Below are positions 12,570 to 19,835 of a stretch of DNA of 24,882 bases, piece by piece. Numbering within the stretch: position 1 is the first letter of the stretch; each line of letters starts with the position of its first letter. The notes under the pieces are model-generated. The model saw nothing but the letters and a program-made list of their open reading frames with translations. It ran no database searches and was not told the origin of the DNA. Origin of the DNA: a virus; IMG/VR virus record IMGVR_UViG_3300046009_000036, positions 1 to 24,882 of that record; one strand, 5' to 3'. The position numbers and the translations under genes are program-made.

Positions 12570-14221
12570 TGTTTGGCGCACTAAATTTCATTCTAACCGG
12601 CGGTGGCGGGCCTTTAATCGTCATTGAAACATTTACTGCGACTGGTTCGTGGGTATGCCCTCCCGGTGTGACAAGCGTTGATTATCTGGTTGTGGCTGGC
12701 GGTGGTGGCGGCGGTGGAAATGTAGCTGGTGGCGGCGGGGGTGCTGGTGGATTTCGCATTGGAACCGCGTTTTCTGTCACTGCTGGAACCACTTATACAG
12801 TTACCGTTGGTGGTGGGGGTGGCGGCGCAACCTTGGGAGCAAGAGGCACAACTGGTTCAAATTCCGTATTTAGCACTATTACATCTAACGGTGGTGGAGG
12901 CGGTGGTGGTTTTACGTCATCTCCAAATAATAACGGCGCTAGTGGTGGTTCTGGCGGTGGGGGAAGCGTATTAGACGGTTCTCCGTATCCCGGTGGCACA
13001 GGAGGCGCAGGCAATACACCATCGACATCCCCATCTCAAGGCAACAATGGCGGCAACGGGGAAGGTTCTTCTCTTTATGGGTTAGGTGGTGGTGGAGGCG
13101 GTGCAAATGCGACAGGTGCATCTGCTACTCCAAGCAGTGCTGGTAACGGTGGTAACGGTACTGCGTCATCAATCAGCGGTTCGTCGGTAACTTATGCTGG
13201 CGGCGGTGGGGGTGGAGCAGATTCTCGCGCACCATCAACCACTGGTGGAACGGGCGGTTCTGGTGGCGGCGGCGCTGGTGGTAACGGTGTAAGTGGTCAA
13301 GTTAATGCAACTGCTGGTACTGCTAATACAGGTGGCGGCGGTGGTGGGGCTGGCTACTTAAATAGTCCTCAAACTTTTGGCAATGGCGCAGCAGGCGGCT
13401 CCGGCATCGTCATCATTAAGTACACAGTTTTGCCACAGACCATCTTGACATTCACTTCCAGCCGGTCGTGGACTTGCCCAACAGGTATTACTAGTGTGGA
13501 CTATTTGGTTGTAGCCGGTGGCGGCGGTGGTGGATCAGCTACAAGTGGTCTTGGCGCTGGTGGCGGTGGCGGTGCTGGCGGGTTCCGCACAGGTACAAGT
13601 TTATCTGTAACAGCAGGAACAACTTACGTAGTAACAGTAGGCGCTGGCGGTGCAGCACAACTCTCAGGTAGTAACTCAGTTTTTAGCACTATAACTTCTG
13701 CGGGGGGAGGTAGAGGTGGTAATGCTTTAGTTGCTGGTACAGCCGGGGGTTCTGGCGGTGGGGCAGGAGCTGGTGGGGGCGTAAGCCCTTATCCCGGCGG
13801 TGCAGGGAACACCCCTTCTACTTCTCCCAGCCAAGGTAACTCTGGCGGTGACGTTACTACATCAGCTACGTATGCTGGCGGGGGCGGTGGCGGGGCTTCA
13901 AACCCCGGAGCTAATGTGACGGGGAATCTTATAATTGGTGGCGCTGGTGGTAATGGGACCGCGTCTTCAATTACTGGAAGTTCTGTTACATATGCTGGCG
14001 GCGGTGGCGGCGGTGCAAATAGTAATGGCCCTACTGGACGATCAAGTGGTGGAACAGGCGGTGGAGGTTACGGTGCAAACGCGGTTCCAGCAGAGGTCGG
14101 GGGTGATGGAACCGCTAATCTTGGTGGTGGCGGTGGTGGGGGTTCTCAGCAAGGGGGGCCAAATGCATTTAATGGCGGCTCCGGTGGTTCCGGTATTGTC
14201 ATCATTAAGCTGAACCAGTAG
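12569..14221 (+). CDS. Glycine-rich two-domain adhesin, module 1
   Basis: A 550-residue protein with two tandem glycine-rich domains, A about 20-284 and B about 291-550. Each domain runs in this order: FT-x-S-WxCPxGxTSVDYLVVAG; a Gly run; GGFRxGTxxSVTAGTTYxVTV; NSVFSTITS; a Gly-rich loop; GNTPSTSPSQGN; another Gly run; NGTASSIxGSSVTYAGG; loops; and GGSGIVIIK. Runs of five to eight Gly resemble the polyglycine helical sandwich of Salmonella phage S16 gp38-type adhesins and the Gly_rich_2-type domains of phage fibres. Variable loops between Gly runs would contact the receptor. It overlaps the preceding fibre gene by one base. Two related genes lie at 14752 and 17817. Receptor binding is inferred from the fold type. 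Confidence 0.8.
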   Translation: MFGALNFILTGGGGPLIVIETFTATGSWVCPPGVTSVDYLVVAGGGGGGGNVAGGGGGAGGFRIGTAFSVTAGTTYTVTVGGGGGGATLGARGTTGSNSVFSTITSNGGGGGGGFTSSPNNNGASGGSGGGGSVLDGSPYPGGTGGAGNTPSTSPSQGNNGGNGEGSSLYGLGGGGGGANATGASATPSSAGNGGNGTASSISGSSVTYAGGGGGGADSRAPSTTGGTGGSGGGGAGGNGVSGQVNATAGTANTGGGGGGAGYLNSPQTFGNGAAGGSGIVIIKYTVLPQTILTFTSSRSWTCPTGITSVDYLVVAGGGGGGSATSGLGAGGGGGAGGFRTGTSLSVTAGTTYVVTVGAGGAAQLSGSNSVFSTITSAGGGRGGNALVAGTAGGSGGGAGAGGGVSPYPGGAGNTPSTSPSQGNSGGDVTTSATYAGGGGGGASNPGANVTGNLIIGGAGGNGTASSITGSSVTYAGGGGGGANSNGPTGRSSGGTGGGGYGANAVPAEVGGDGTANLGGGGGGGSQQGGPNAFNGGSGGSGIVIIKLNQ

Positions 14222-14235
14222 ACACAAATTTTGAC

Positions 14236-14255
14236 GGAGTAAATCATGCCAGTAA
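14236..14255 (+). repeat. 20-base translation-start repeat, copy 1
   Basis: GGAGTAAATCATGCCAGTAA covers the ribosome-binding site, start codon and first codons of the fibre gene at 14246. It is identical to 17231-17250 before another fibre gene, although the two proteins diverge after MPV. Confidence 0.85.
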
Positions 14256-14755
14256 CCATAGTAGGCAATAACACGCCAACTGCCGGAAGTGTCGTTTATG
14301 GCGACGGCGCTAACTATGTATCTACTGCGGCGGGCACAAGCGGTCAGGTATTAACGTCGGCAGGATCAGGCGCACCGACATGGTCTGCCGCTGCTGCTGG
14401 TGGGGATACGACTAATAACATCGGCTATCTCAACATACCGCAAAACTCGCAGTCCGCTGCATACACTCTGGTGCTTGGAGATTCGGGCGAACACATATTT
14501 CACCCATCTGCCGACACTACCGCTCGGACTTGGACTATCCCCGCAAACTCAAGTGTTGCGTTCCCTATCGGTACAGCGGTGACGTTCATCAATCAAAACG
14601 GCGCAGGCGTGATTACAATTTCAATTACATCAGACACGATGCGTCTGGCTGGTACGGGTGCGACCGGATCAAGAACGCTGGCGGCGAATGGCATAGCGAC
14701 CGCAATCAAAGTAACTAGCACTGAGTGGATCATCTCTGGTACGGGGCTGACATGA
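14246..14755 (+). CDS. Short fibre protein of module 2
   Basis: A 169-residue protein. The N-terminus is a fibre stem-like stretch (MPVTIVGNNTPTAGSVVYGD, GTSGQVLTSAGSGAPTWSAA). The C-terminal domain has IGYLNIPQNSQSAAYTLVLG, DSGEHIFHPSADTTARTWTI, PANSSVAFPIGTAVTFINQN, ITSDTMRLAGTGATGSRTLA and VTSTEWIISGTGLT. That C-terminal domain (N-Q-x-S-A-Y-T-L...S-G...T-W-T-I-P-A-N-S-S-V-A-F-P-I-G-T) is very common at the ends of phage tail fibre proteins and resembles a head or receptor domain. Here it is followed by ATGA overlap into a glycine-rich adhesin, again pairing a short fibre protein with an adhesin. It has the same 20-base start region as the gene at 17241. Confidence 0.82.
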   Translation: MPVTIVGNNTPTAGSVVYGDGANYVSTAAGTSGQVLTSAGSGAPTWSAAAAGGDTTNNIGYLNIPQNSQSAAYTLVLGDSGEHIFHPSADTTARTWTIPANSSVAFPIGTAVTFINQNGAGVITISITSDTMRLAGTGATGSRTLAANGIATAIKVTSTEWIISGTGLT

Positions 14756-16365
14756 GTGGCATTCTTCAAAGTGTCATAGCTTCTCTTGGTGGCGGGGGGT
14801 TCACCGTTGTTGATATATTCTCCACTAGTGATTCATGGACTTGTCCTGCTGGCGTAACTTCGGTAGATTATTTAGTGGTTGCTGGCGGTGGTGGAAGTTG
14901 TTCAGCTTTTGGTGGAGGCGGCGGCGCGGGGGGTTTTAGAACAGGCACCGGGCTATCTGTAACTGCGGGCACTACTTACACAGTAACCGTTGGCGCAGGG
15001 GGCGCTGGTGGCGCGGCGGGTATACAAAGTCAAGGAAGTAACGGAAACGATTCCGTTTTTTCTACTATTACATCTGCTGGTGGCGGTTTAGGAGGAGTTC
15101 AGGGGCAATCTGGTGGCACAGGAACTGGCGCAGGTGGAAATGGTGGTTCTGGTGGTGGTGGTGGCTATAGTCAACCGGGAGGAAACGGTAATACACCGTC
15201 TACTTCACCATCGCAAGGAAATAATGGTGGTGGTTCTATTAGCGCGGGGCCTAATTTCGGATGTGGTGGGGGTGGCGGAGCTAGTGCCGCTGGAGTAAGT
15301 GGAATAACAACCGCAGGTGGCAATGGCGGTAACGGAACAGCATCTACTATTTCAGGCTCTAGCGTAACTTACGCCGGTGGAGGAGGTGGCGGTATTTATT
15401 ATGGCGGCGCAGTAGGTACCCCCGGTACTGGCGGCTCTGGTGGTGGCGGCAACGCTGGCGCATATAACGTCCCACAAGGGGCAACAGGTAGTAGCGGAAC
15501 CGCAAATACAGGTGGCGGTGGTGGGTCTGCCATGCGTGGGACTGATAACGCACCCGATTATAAAGCAGGTGGCGCAGGTGGTTCAGGCATTGTAATTATT
15601 AAATATATATCTCCAATAGAAAGACTTTATACCTTTACAGCTTCTGGTTCTTTAACTATACCAACCGGTGTAACCAGCGTTAATTATTTAGTTGTAGCCG
15701 GTGGCGGCGGCGGGGCTGGTTACACAGGTGGCGGCGGTGGAGCTGGTGGGTTCCGCACTGGCACTAATTTGTCTGTAACGGCTGGCACAACTTACACAGT
15801 TACTGTTGGCGCAGGTGGGGCAGGTGGAGTTGGTATAACTAACGGGTCTACTGGTGGTAGCTCTACATTTTCAACCATTACCTCCGCAGGTGGTGGTTTT
15901 GGGGCTATTAACTCAACGAGTGGAGGCGGTGGCGGTTCTGGTGGTGGCGGCGGACATGCGCCGGGTAATGGCGGCGCAGGAAATACACCAAGCACTTCTC
16001 CATCACAGGGCAACAACGGTGGAAATGGTTCCGCAGAAACAATTTTTTACGGTGGCGGCGGCGGTGGCGGAGCATCACAGGCGGGAGCGCAAGGTTTTGG
16101 CAGCGCCTCCGGCAAAGGCGGAGATGGAACTGCGTCTATTATTTCTGGGTCATCAGTAACCTATGCAGGTGGCGGTGGTGGAGGGATTTACGACACTGCA
16201 AGCCCGACTGCTGGCGGCTCTGGTGGTGGGGGTAACGGCGGAACGCCTGCGGTAAATCCAACAGCAGGGACTACTAATCGTGGCGGTGGTGGCGGCGGAC
16301 AAGGGGGCAACAAGCCAAACGGCGCTGCTGGCGGTTCCGGTATCGTAATTATTAAACTTAATTGA
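14752..16365 (+). CDS. Glycine-rich two-domain adhesin, module 2
   Basis: A 537-residue protein. I prefer ATG 14752 (ATGA overlap with the fibre gene) to the upstream in-frame GTG at 14725. It has two tandem glycine-rich domains with the motif order of the protein at 12569, with domain A ending GGSGIVIIK near residue 284. Domain A keeps SWTCPAGVTSVDYLVVAG. Domain B begins SGSLTIPTGVTSVNYLVVAG, so the Trp-Thr-Cys-Pro of the other type is replaced by Leu-Thr-Ile-Pro. GNTPSTSPSQGN and SSVTYAGGG occur in both domains. Loops between Gly runs differ from the other copies, as expected if each adhesin recognises a different receptor. The N-terminus (MSGILQSVIASLGGGG) is short and hydrophobic and differs from its relatives. 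Confidence 0.8.
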   Translation: MSGILQSVIASLGGGGFTVVDIFSTSDSWTCPAGVTSVDYLVVAGGGGSCSAFGGGGGAGGFRTGTGLSVTAGTTYTVTVGAGGAGGAAGIQSQGSNGNDSVFSTITSAGGGLGGVQGQSGGTGTGAGGNGGSGGGGGYSQPGGNGNTPSTSPSQGNNGGGSISAGPNFGCGGGGGASAAGVSGITTAGGNGGNGTASTISGSSVTYAGGGGGGIYYGGAVGTPGTGGSGGGGNAGAYNVPQGATGSSGTANTGGGGGSAMRGTDNAPDYKAGGAGGSGIVIIKYISPIERLYTFTASGSLTIPTGVTSVNYLVVAGGGGGAGYTGGGGGAGGFRTGTNLSVTAGTTYTVTVGAGGAGGVGITNGSTGGSSTFSTITSAGGGFGAINSTSGGGGGSGGGGGHAPGNGGAGNTPSTSPSQGNNGGNGSAETIFYGGGGGGGASQAGAQGFGSASGKGGDGTASIISGSSVTYAGGGGGGIYDTASPTAGGSGGGGNGGTPAVNPTAGTTNRGGGGGGQGGNKPNGAAGGSGIVIIKLN

Positions 16366-16370
16366 CAACT

Positions 16371-16625
16371 ATGAGCACAAAAATTTATAAGTTTTATGGT
16401 ATCGACGTTGCAATGCAGATGCTTCGTCCCGGCGCTAAATGGGAGATCAACAACAATGTCTTTACTCGTTGGGATGACCCACGTCCGTGCCCGAGCATAG
16501 AAGAAGTGTATTGGGTGATGGACAAGATCAAAGAGTTTGAGGAGAGCATCCCGACAATTTGGTTGCCTGAGCAGTTAGAGCAGATGGGCGTTCAACAAAA
16601 ACAACTTGAGGATGCTATTCAATGA
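16371..16625 (+). CDS. 84-residue protein before the oxygenase, possibly fibre-related
   Basis: A soluble 84-residue protein starting MSTKIYKFYGIDVAMQMLRP (ATG 16371; the in-frame TTG at 16362 would overlap the upstream stop and is less likely). The middle is GAKWEINNNVFTRWDDPRPC PSI, and the C-terminus is helical (MDKIKEFEESIPTIWLPEQL, EQMGVQQKQLEDAI). There is no strong ribosome-binding site, so coupling to the adhesin gene is likely. It overlaps the next gene by four bases (ATGA). Size, Trp content and helical tail recall small fibre-assembly or chaperone-like proteins, but I see no decisive motif. Its pairing with a 2OG oxygenase may reflect a shared modification step. Function unknown. 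Confidence 0.72.
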   Translation: MSTKIYKFYGIDVAMQMLRPGAKWEINNNVFTRWDDPRPCPSIEEVYWVMDKIKEFEESIPTIWLPEQLEQMGVQQKQLEDAIQ

Positions 16626-17224
16626 ATATGCACCAACTATTCCCAATACCCGTCGGTATGTTTGACCTAGACCGCGAACTTACTGATGAAGAGTTGTTGT
16701 TTGTTCGTGGGCAAGAAACAAGACCCAACGACGGTAATACGACCAGCGTAAACAATTTCGTGCTGCGTGATCCGGGCATGACTTCTTTGCGTGATTGGAT
16801 AGAAGGATGCGTTGCTGAGTACTTCAAGGCTACTACTGATCCAAAGCATGACGTTCAGCTACGTATTACTCAATCGTGGTTCAACTACTCGCAGCAAGGT
16901 CAGTGGCATCACAAGCACGCGCATCCGAATAGTTATGTGTCTGGCGTGTTCTACCTGAACACCAACCCGGATGATCGCATCTACTTTTATCGCTCGGGCT
17001 GGAAACAAATCAACTTTCCACCTGAAAACTGGAATACGTATAACTCGGAGTCGTGGTGGTTCGAGGCAATCAAAGGGCGGTTAATTCTGTTTCCTTCGTC
17101 ACTTGAACACAACGTACCAGCTGTGCAAGGCGAAGATGTGCGTATCAGTATGTCTTTCAACACATTCCCGGTTGGTATCGTTGGGGATGAAATGTCTTTG
17201 ACAGGTTTAAAGCTTGAGGCTTAA
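16622..17224 (+). CDS. 2OG-Fe(II) oxygenase (2OG-FeII_Oxy_5-like)
   Basis: A 200-residue enzyme of the 2-oxoglutarate and Fe(II)-dependent oxygenase superfamily. Iron ligands appear as His99-Ala-His101 in WHHKHAHPNSYVSGVFYL, and His163 in FPSSLEHNVPAV. Arg174 (EDVRISMSFN) would hold the 2-oxoglutarate carboxylate. The HxHPNSxxSGVxYL block is characteristic of the subfamily that Pfam calls 2OG-FeII_Oxy_5, common in aquatic phages. Length is usual and no key residue is missing. It oxidises a substrate using O2 and 2OG, releasing succinate and CO2. The substrate is not shown by sequence. Lying between fibre/adhesin modules, hydroxylation of a fibre protein is one possibility, and host protein or small-molecule targets are others. 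Confidence 0.88.
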   Translation: MNMHQLFPIPVGMFDLDRELTDEELLFVRGQETRPNDGNTTSVNNFVLRDPGMTSLRDWIEGCVAEYFKATTDPKHDVQLRITQSWFNYSQQGQWHHKHAHPNSYVSGVFYLNTNPDDRIYFYRSGWKQINFPPENWNTYNSESWWFEAIKGRLILFPSSLEHNVPAVQGEDVRISMSFNTFPVGIVGDEMSLTGLKLEA

Positions 17225-17230
17225 TTTGAT

Positions 17231-17250
17231 GGAGTAAATCATGCCAGTAA
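17231..17250 (+). repeat. 20-base translation-start repeat, copy 2
   Basis: Identical to 14236-14255 (GGAGTAAATCATGCCAGTAA). It supplies the ribosome-binding site, start codon and MPV codons of the fibre gene at 17241. Confidence 0.85.
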
Positions 17251-17807
17251 ATATAAATGCAGACACTGTTGTAGGCGGGGCTGTTGTAACGGCTGATGCC
17301 TCTGGGCAGTTAGCGCTACAGAGTGCTGGAACGACTGGCTTGACAGTGGCTTCAGGTGATGTAACTGTCGCCAACAAGATCACGGCGATTGGAACAGCAA
17401 GCACAGCGGGGTTGAAGATTGCCGATGTATTGGAAACCGCAACGATCTCAGCCACTGCTGCGACAGGCACGATTGCCTACGATGTCACTACCCAAGCCGT
17501 GTTGTATTACACGAGCAACGCCTCAGCTAACTGGACGGTGAACTTCCGTGGTTCTTCCGGCACTTCTTTGAACACTTTGTTAGCGACAGGCGAGTCGGTG
17601 ACAGTCGCGTTCTTTGTCACGCAGGGTAGCACTGCGTATTACAACAACGTCGTGCAAGTGGATGGCAATGCAGTCACACCAAAATATCAGGGCGGTACAG
17701 CTTGGACAGCGGGTAATACGTCGAGCATTGACGCTTATGTTTACACAATCATAAAAACAGGCAATGCAGCGTTTACTGTGTTTGCCTCCCAAACGAAGTT
17801 TGCATAA
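17241..17807 (+). CDS. Short fibre protein of module 3
   Basis: A 188-residue protein. The N-terminal stem-like half (MPVNINADTVVGGAVVTADA, ALQSAGTTGLTVASGDVTVA) is followed by a C-terminal beta domain: LETATISATAATGTIAYDVT, TQAVLYYTSNASANWTVNFR, GSSGTSLNTLLATGESVTVA, then a QGGTAWTAGN turn and an AYVYTIIKTGNAAFTVFASQ end. The C-terminal domain is a recurring tail fibre domain in aquatic phages and cyanophages. It is unrelated by eye to the C-terminal domains of the module 1 and 2 fibre proteins, so stems are exchanged while the adhesins stay similar. The start region is a 20-base copy of that at 14246. It is nine bases upstream of the third glycine-rich adhesin. Confidence 0.82.
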   Translation: MPVNINADTVVGGAVVTADASGQLALQSAGTTGLTVASGDVTVANKITAIGTASTAGLKIADVLETATISATAATGTIAYDVTTQAVLYYTSNASANWTVNFRGSSGTSLNTLLATGESVTVAFFVTQGSTAYYNNVVQVDGNAVTPKYQGGTAWTAGNTSSIDAYVYTIIKTGNAAFTVFASQTKFA

Positions 17808-17816
17808 GGAACGACT

Positions 17817-19457
17817 ATGCCTTTGCTTGGAACAATAGGCGCTGCATCAGCCCGTGGTTTTGGGCTATTTGGTGCTGCTGGCGGCGTCGGTTTAACCGTA
17901 ATCGAAACCTTTATTACTACTGGGTCGTGGACTTGTCCCGCTGGTGTAACAAGTGTTGACTACCTTGTAGTTGCGGGTGGGGGCGGTGGCGGTGGTTACA
18001 TTGGAGGTGGTGGAGGCGCAGGTGGGTTCAGAACAGGCACAGGACTATCTGTAACCGCTGGCACTACCTACACCGTTACTGTTGGCGCAGGTGGAACTGG
18101 AGGGACACAACAAGCATCGTCTAACGATGCAACGGCTGGTGGCAACTCTGTTTTTTCAACAATCACTTCTAACGGTGGTGGTTTAGGCGCAAATGCGTAT
18201 GGCAGAAATGGGGGAAATGGCGGTTCTGGTGGTGGCGCATCAAACAGTTTAGGCGCTCCAGCTGCAATTGGTGGCTCTGGTAATACGCCATCAACATCAC
18301 CTAGCCAAGGTAATAACGGTGGTAGTAGTTCAATCAGTACAAATAATGGTAGTGGTGGCGGGGGCGGTGCTTCTGCCGTTGGTGGGGCTGCAATTAGCAC
18401 AGGACCGGGCGGGGATGGGGGGAACGGAACCGCATCAAGTATTTCTGGTTCTAGCGTAACTTATGCAGGTGGTGGTGCTGGTGCTTCCTATGCGAGTATA
18501 GGTGGGTCTGGTGGCTCTGGAGGTGGCGGTAGAGGAGCAACTGGCGGTGGAACTACTCCAATAAGAACACCTGAAAACGGAACTGCAAACAGAGGTGGCG
18601 GCGGTGGTGGTGGCACTACTGGTGATCGACCATTTGGTGATGGCGTTGGGGCTTCTGGCGGTTCCGGCATCGTCATTATTTCCTATCAAACACCAGCAAA
18701 CAGAGTTCTTAGTTTCACCACTTCAGGTTCTTTGACCATACCTACTGGTGTGACCAGCGTTGATTATCTAGTCGTGGCTGGTGGAGGAGGTGCCGGGAGA
18801 TACGGTGGGGGCGGTGCGGGCGGATACAGGACAGGAACAGGACTAGCAGTAACTGCTGGAACTACCTATACCGTTACTGTCGGCGCAGGTGGTGCTGGTG
18901 GCAGTCCAGATATTTCCCCATATCCAGCTGGAACTGTCGGTGGTAATTCTGTGTTTTCTACTATCACTTCTAATGGCGGTGGCGGTGGTGGGGGCAACGC
19001 CGGAGAAAATGCAACATCTGGCGGGTCTGGTGGAGGAGGGCATTGGAGTAGCGGCGCTGGAGGCTCTGGTAATACACCATCCACATCACCGAGCCAAGGT
19101 AATAATGGCGGTAGCGGCACTAATAATGCAACAAGTTATTCTGGCGGTGGTGGTGGCGGCGCAAGTGCTGTTGGAGTTAATGCTACCAATACTGTCGCAG
19201 GTAATGGCGGCAATGGTTCTTCTTCGAGTATTTCCGGTTCGTCAGTAACTTATGCGGGTGGCGGTGGTGGAGCAACTTTTCTAAATGCGGATACAGCAGG
19301 TAGCGGTGGCAGTGGTGGGGGCGGGGGCGGAGCAAAATATGGTGGTGGTCTACCTATTTCCGTAACAGGTTCTGCTGGCACAGCCAACACTGGTGGCGGT
19401 GGAGGGGGTGGTGGATATAGCGGCGGCTCTGGCATCGTAATTATCAAACTCAATTAA
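17817..19457 (+). CDS. Glycine-rich two-domain adhesin, module 3
   Basis: A 546-residue protein with two glycine-rich domains (boundary near residue 290) and a slightly longer N-terminus (MPLLGTIGAASARGFGLFGA). Domain A has SWTCPAGVTSVDYLVVAG, and domain B has SGSLTIPTGVTSVDYLVVAG. Both contain FRTGTGLSVTAGTTYTVTVG or YRTGTGLAVTAGTTYTVTVG, NSVFSTITSNGGG, GNTPSTSPSQGNNGG and SISGSSVTYAGGG. Domain A carries SYASIGGSGGSG and PIRTPENGTANRGG loops not seen in other copies. ATG 17817 follows AAGGAACGACT. No signal peptide or membrane segment is present. It probably binds a host surface receptor, as for the other two. The three adhesins could act together or as alternatives on one virion. Confidence 0.8.
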   Translation: MPLLGTIGAASARGFGLFGAAGGVGLTVIETFITTGSWTCPAGVTSVDYLVVAGGGGGGGYIGGGGGAGGFRTGTGLSVTAGTTYTVTVGAGGTGGTQQASSNDATAGGNSVFSTITSNGGGLGANAYGRNGGNGGSGGGASNSLGAPAAIGGSGNTPSTSPSQGNNGGSSSISTNNGSGGGGGASAVGGAAISTGPGGDGGNGTASSISGSSVTYAGGGAGASYASIGGSGGSGGGGRGATGGGTTPIRTPENGTANRGGGGGGGTTGDRPFGDGVGASGGSGIVIISYQTPANRVLSFTTSGSLTIPTGVTSVDYLVVAGGGGAGRYGGGGAGGYRTGTGLAVTAGTTYTVTVGAGGAGGSPDISPYPAGTVGGNSVFSTITSNGGGGGGGNAGENATSGGSGGGGHWSSGAGGSGNTPSTSPSQGNNGGSGTNNATSYSGGGGGGASAVGVNATNTVAGNGGNGSSSSISGSSVTYAGGGGGATFLNADTAGSGGSGGGGGGAKYGGGLPISVTGSAGTANTGGGGGGGGYSGGSGIVIIKLN

Positions 19458-19469
19458 CAGGAGATTTAA

Positions 19470-19832
19470 ATGGCGCACTTTGCTGAACTGGATGAAAACA
19501 ATGTTGTACTGCGTGTGGTTGTTGTTGGCAACGCAGACACTTCTGATGCTAACGGTGTAGAGAAGGAATACATCGGTGCAGCTTTCTGTGAGCGTTTGTT
19601 TGGCGGCACATGGAAGCAAACCAGCTACAACGGCAACAAGCGCAAGAACTACGCTGGTGTCGGCTTTACATACCGCGAAGATATTGATGCGTTTGTTGCA
19701 CCGAAACCTCATCCATCTTGGATTCTAAACGCCGATGCCGTTTGGCAAGCGCCTGTCCCTATGCCGACAGATGGCGCTATGTACACATGGGATGAAGCTA
19801 CTACCTCGTGGACTGTTGTGACCCCGGAGTAA
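19470..19832 (+). CDS. Small tail-fibre-region protein (MAHFAELDENN type)
   Basis: A 120-residue protein starting MAHFAELDENNVVLRVVVVG. It continues with AAFCERLFGGTWKQTSYNGN, KRKNYAGVGFTYREDIDAFV, APKPHPSWILNADAVWQAPV, PMPTDGAMYTWDEATTSWTV and VTPE. I recognise this as a widespread small protein of marine and freshwater phages, usually close to tail fibre genes. Its Trp/Pro/Tyr-rich end looks like a protein-binding or capping domain. AGGAG lies before ATG 19470. No enzyme motif is visible, and a fibre accessory or virion role is inferred. Its TAA is followed by a same-frame gene whose only start is ATT 19836, so a fused read-through product is formally possible. Confidence 0.82.
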   Translation: MAHFAELDENNVVLRVVVVGNADTSDANGVEKEYIGAAFCERLFGGTWKQTSYNGNKRKNYAGVGFTYREDIDAFVAPKPHPSWILNADAVWQAPVPMPTDGAMYTWDEATTSWTVVTPE

Positions 19833-19835
19833 AAA

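Noticed and set aside
12793-19453. Several proline-rich open frames on the - strand inside the glycine-rich genes
   Set aside because: Gly codons (GGN) read as Pro codons (NCC) on the other strand, so poly-Pro shadows are expected. Stops are rare there for the same reason.
12569-19457. Dense GGTGGC-type DNA repeats that could look like a repeat array or CRISPR
   Set aside because: The repeats are irregular, in frame and code glycine. There are no constant repeats with unique spacers and no cas genes.
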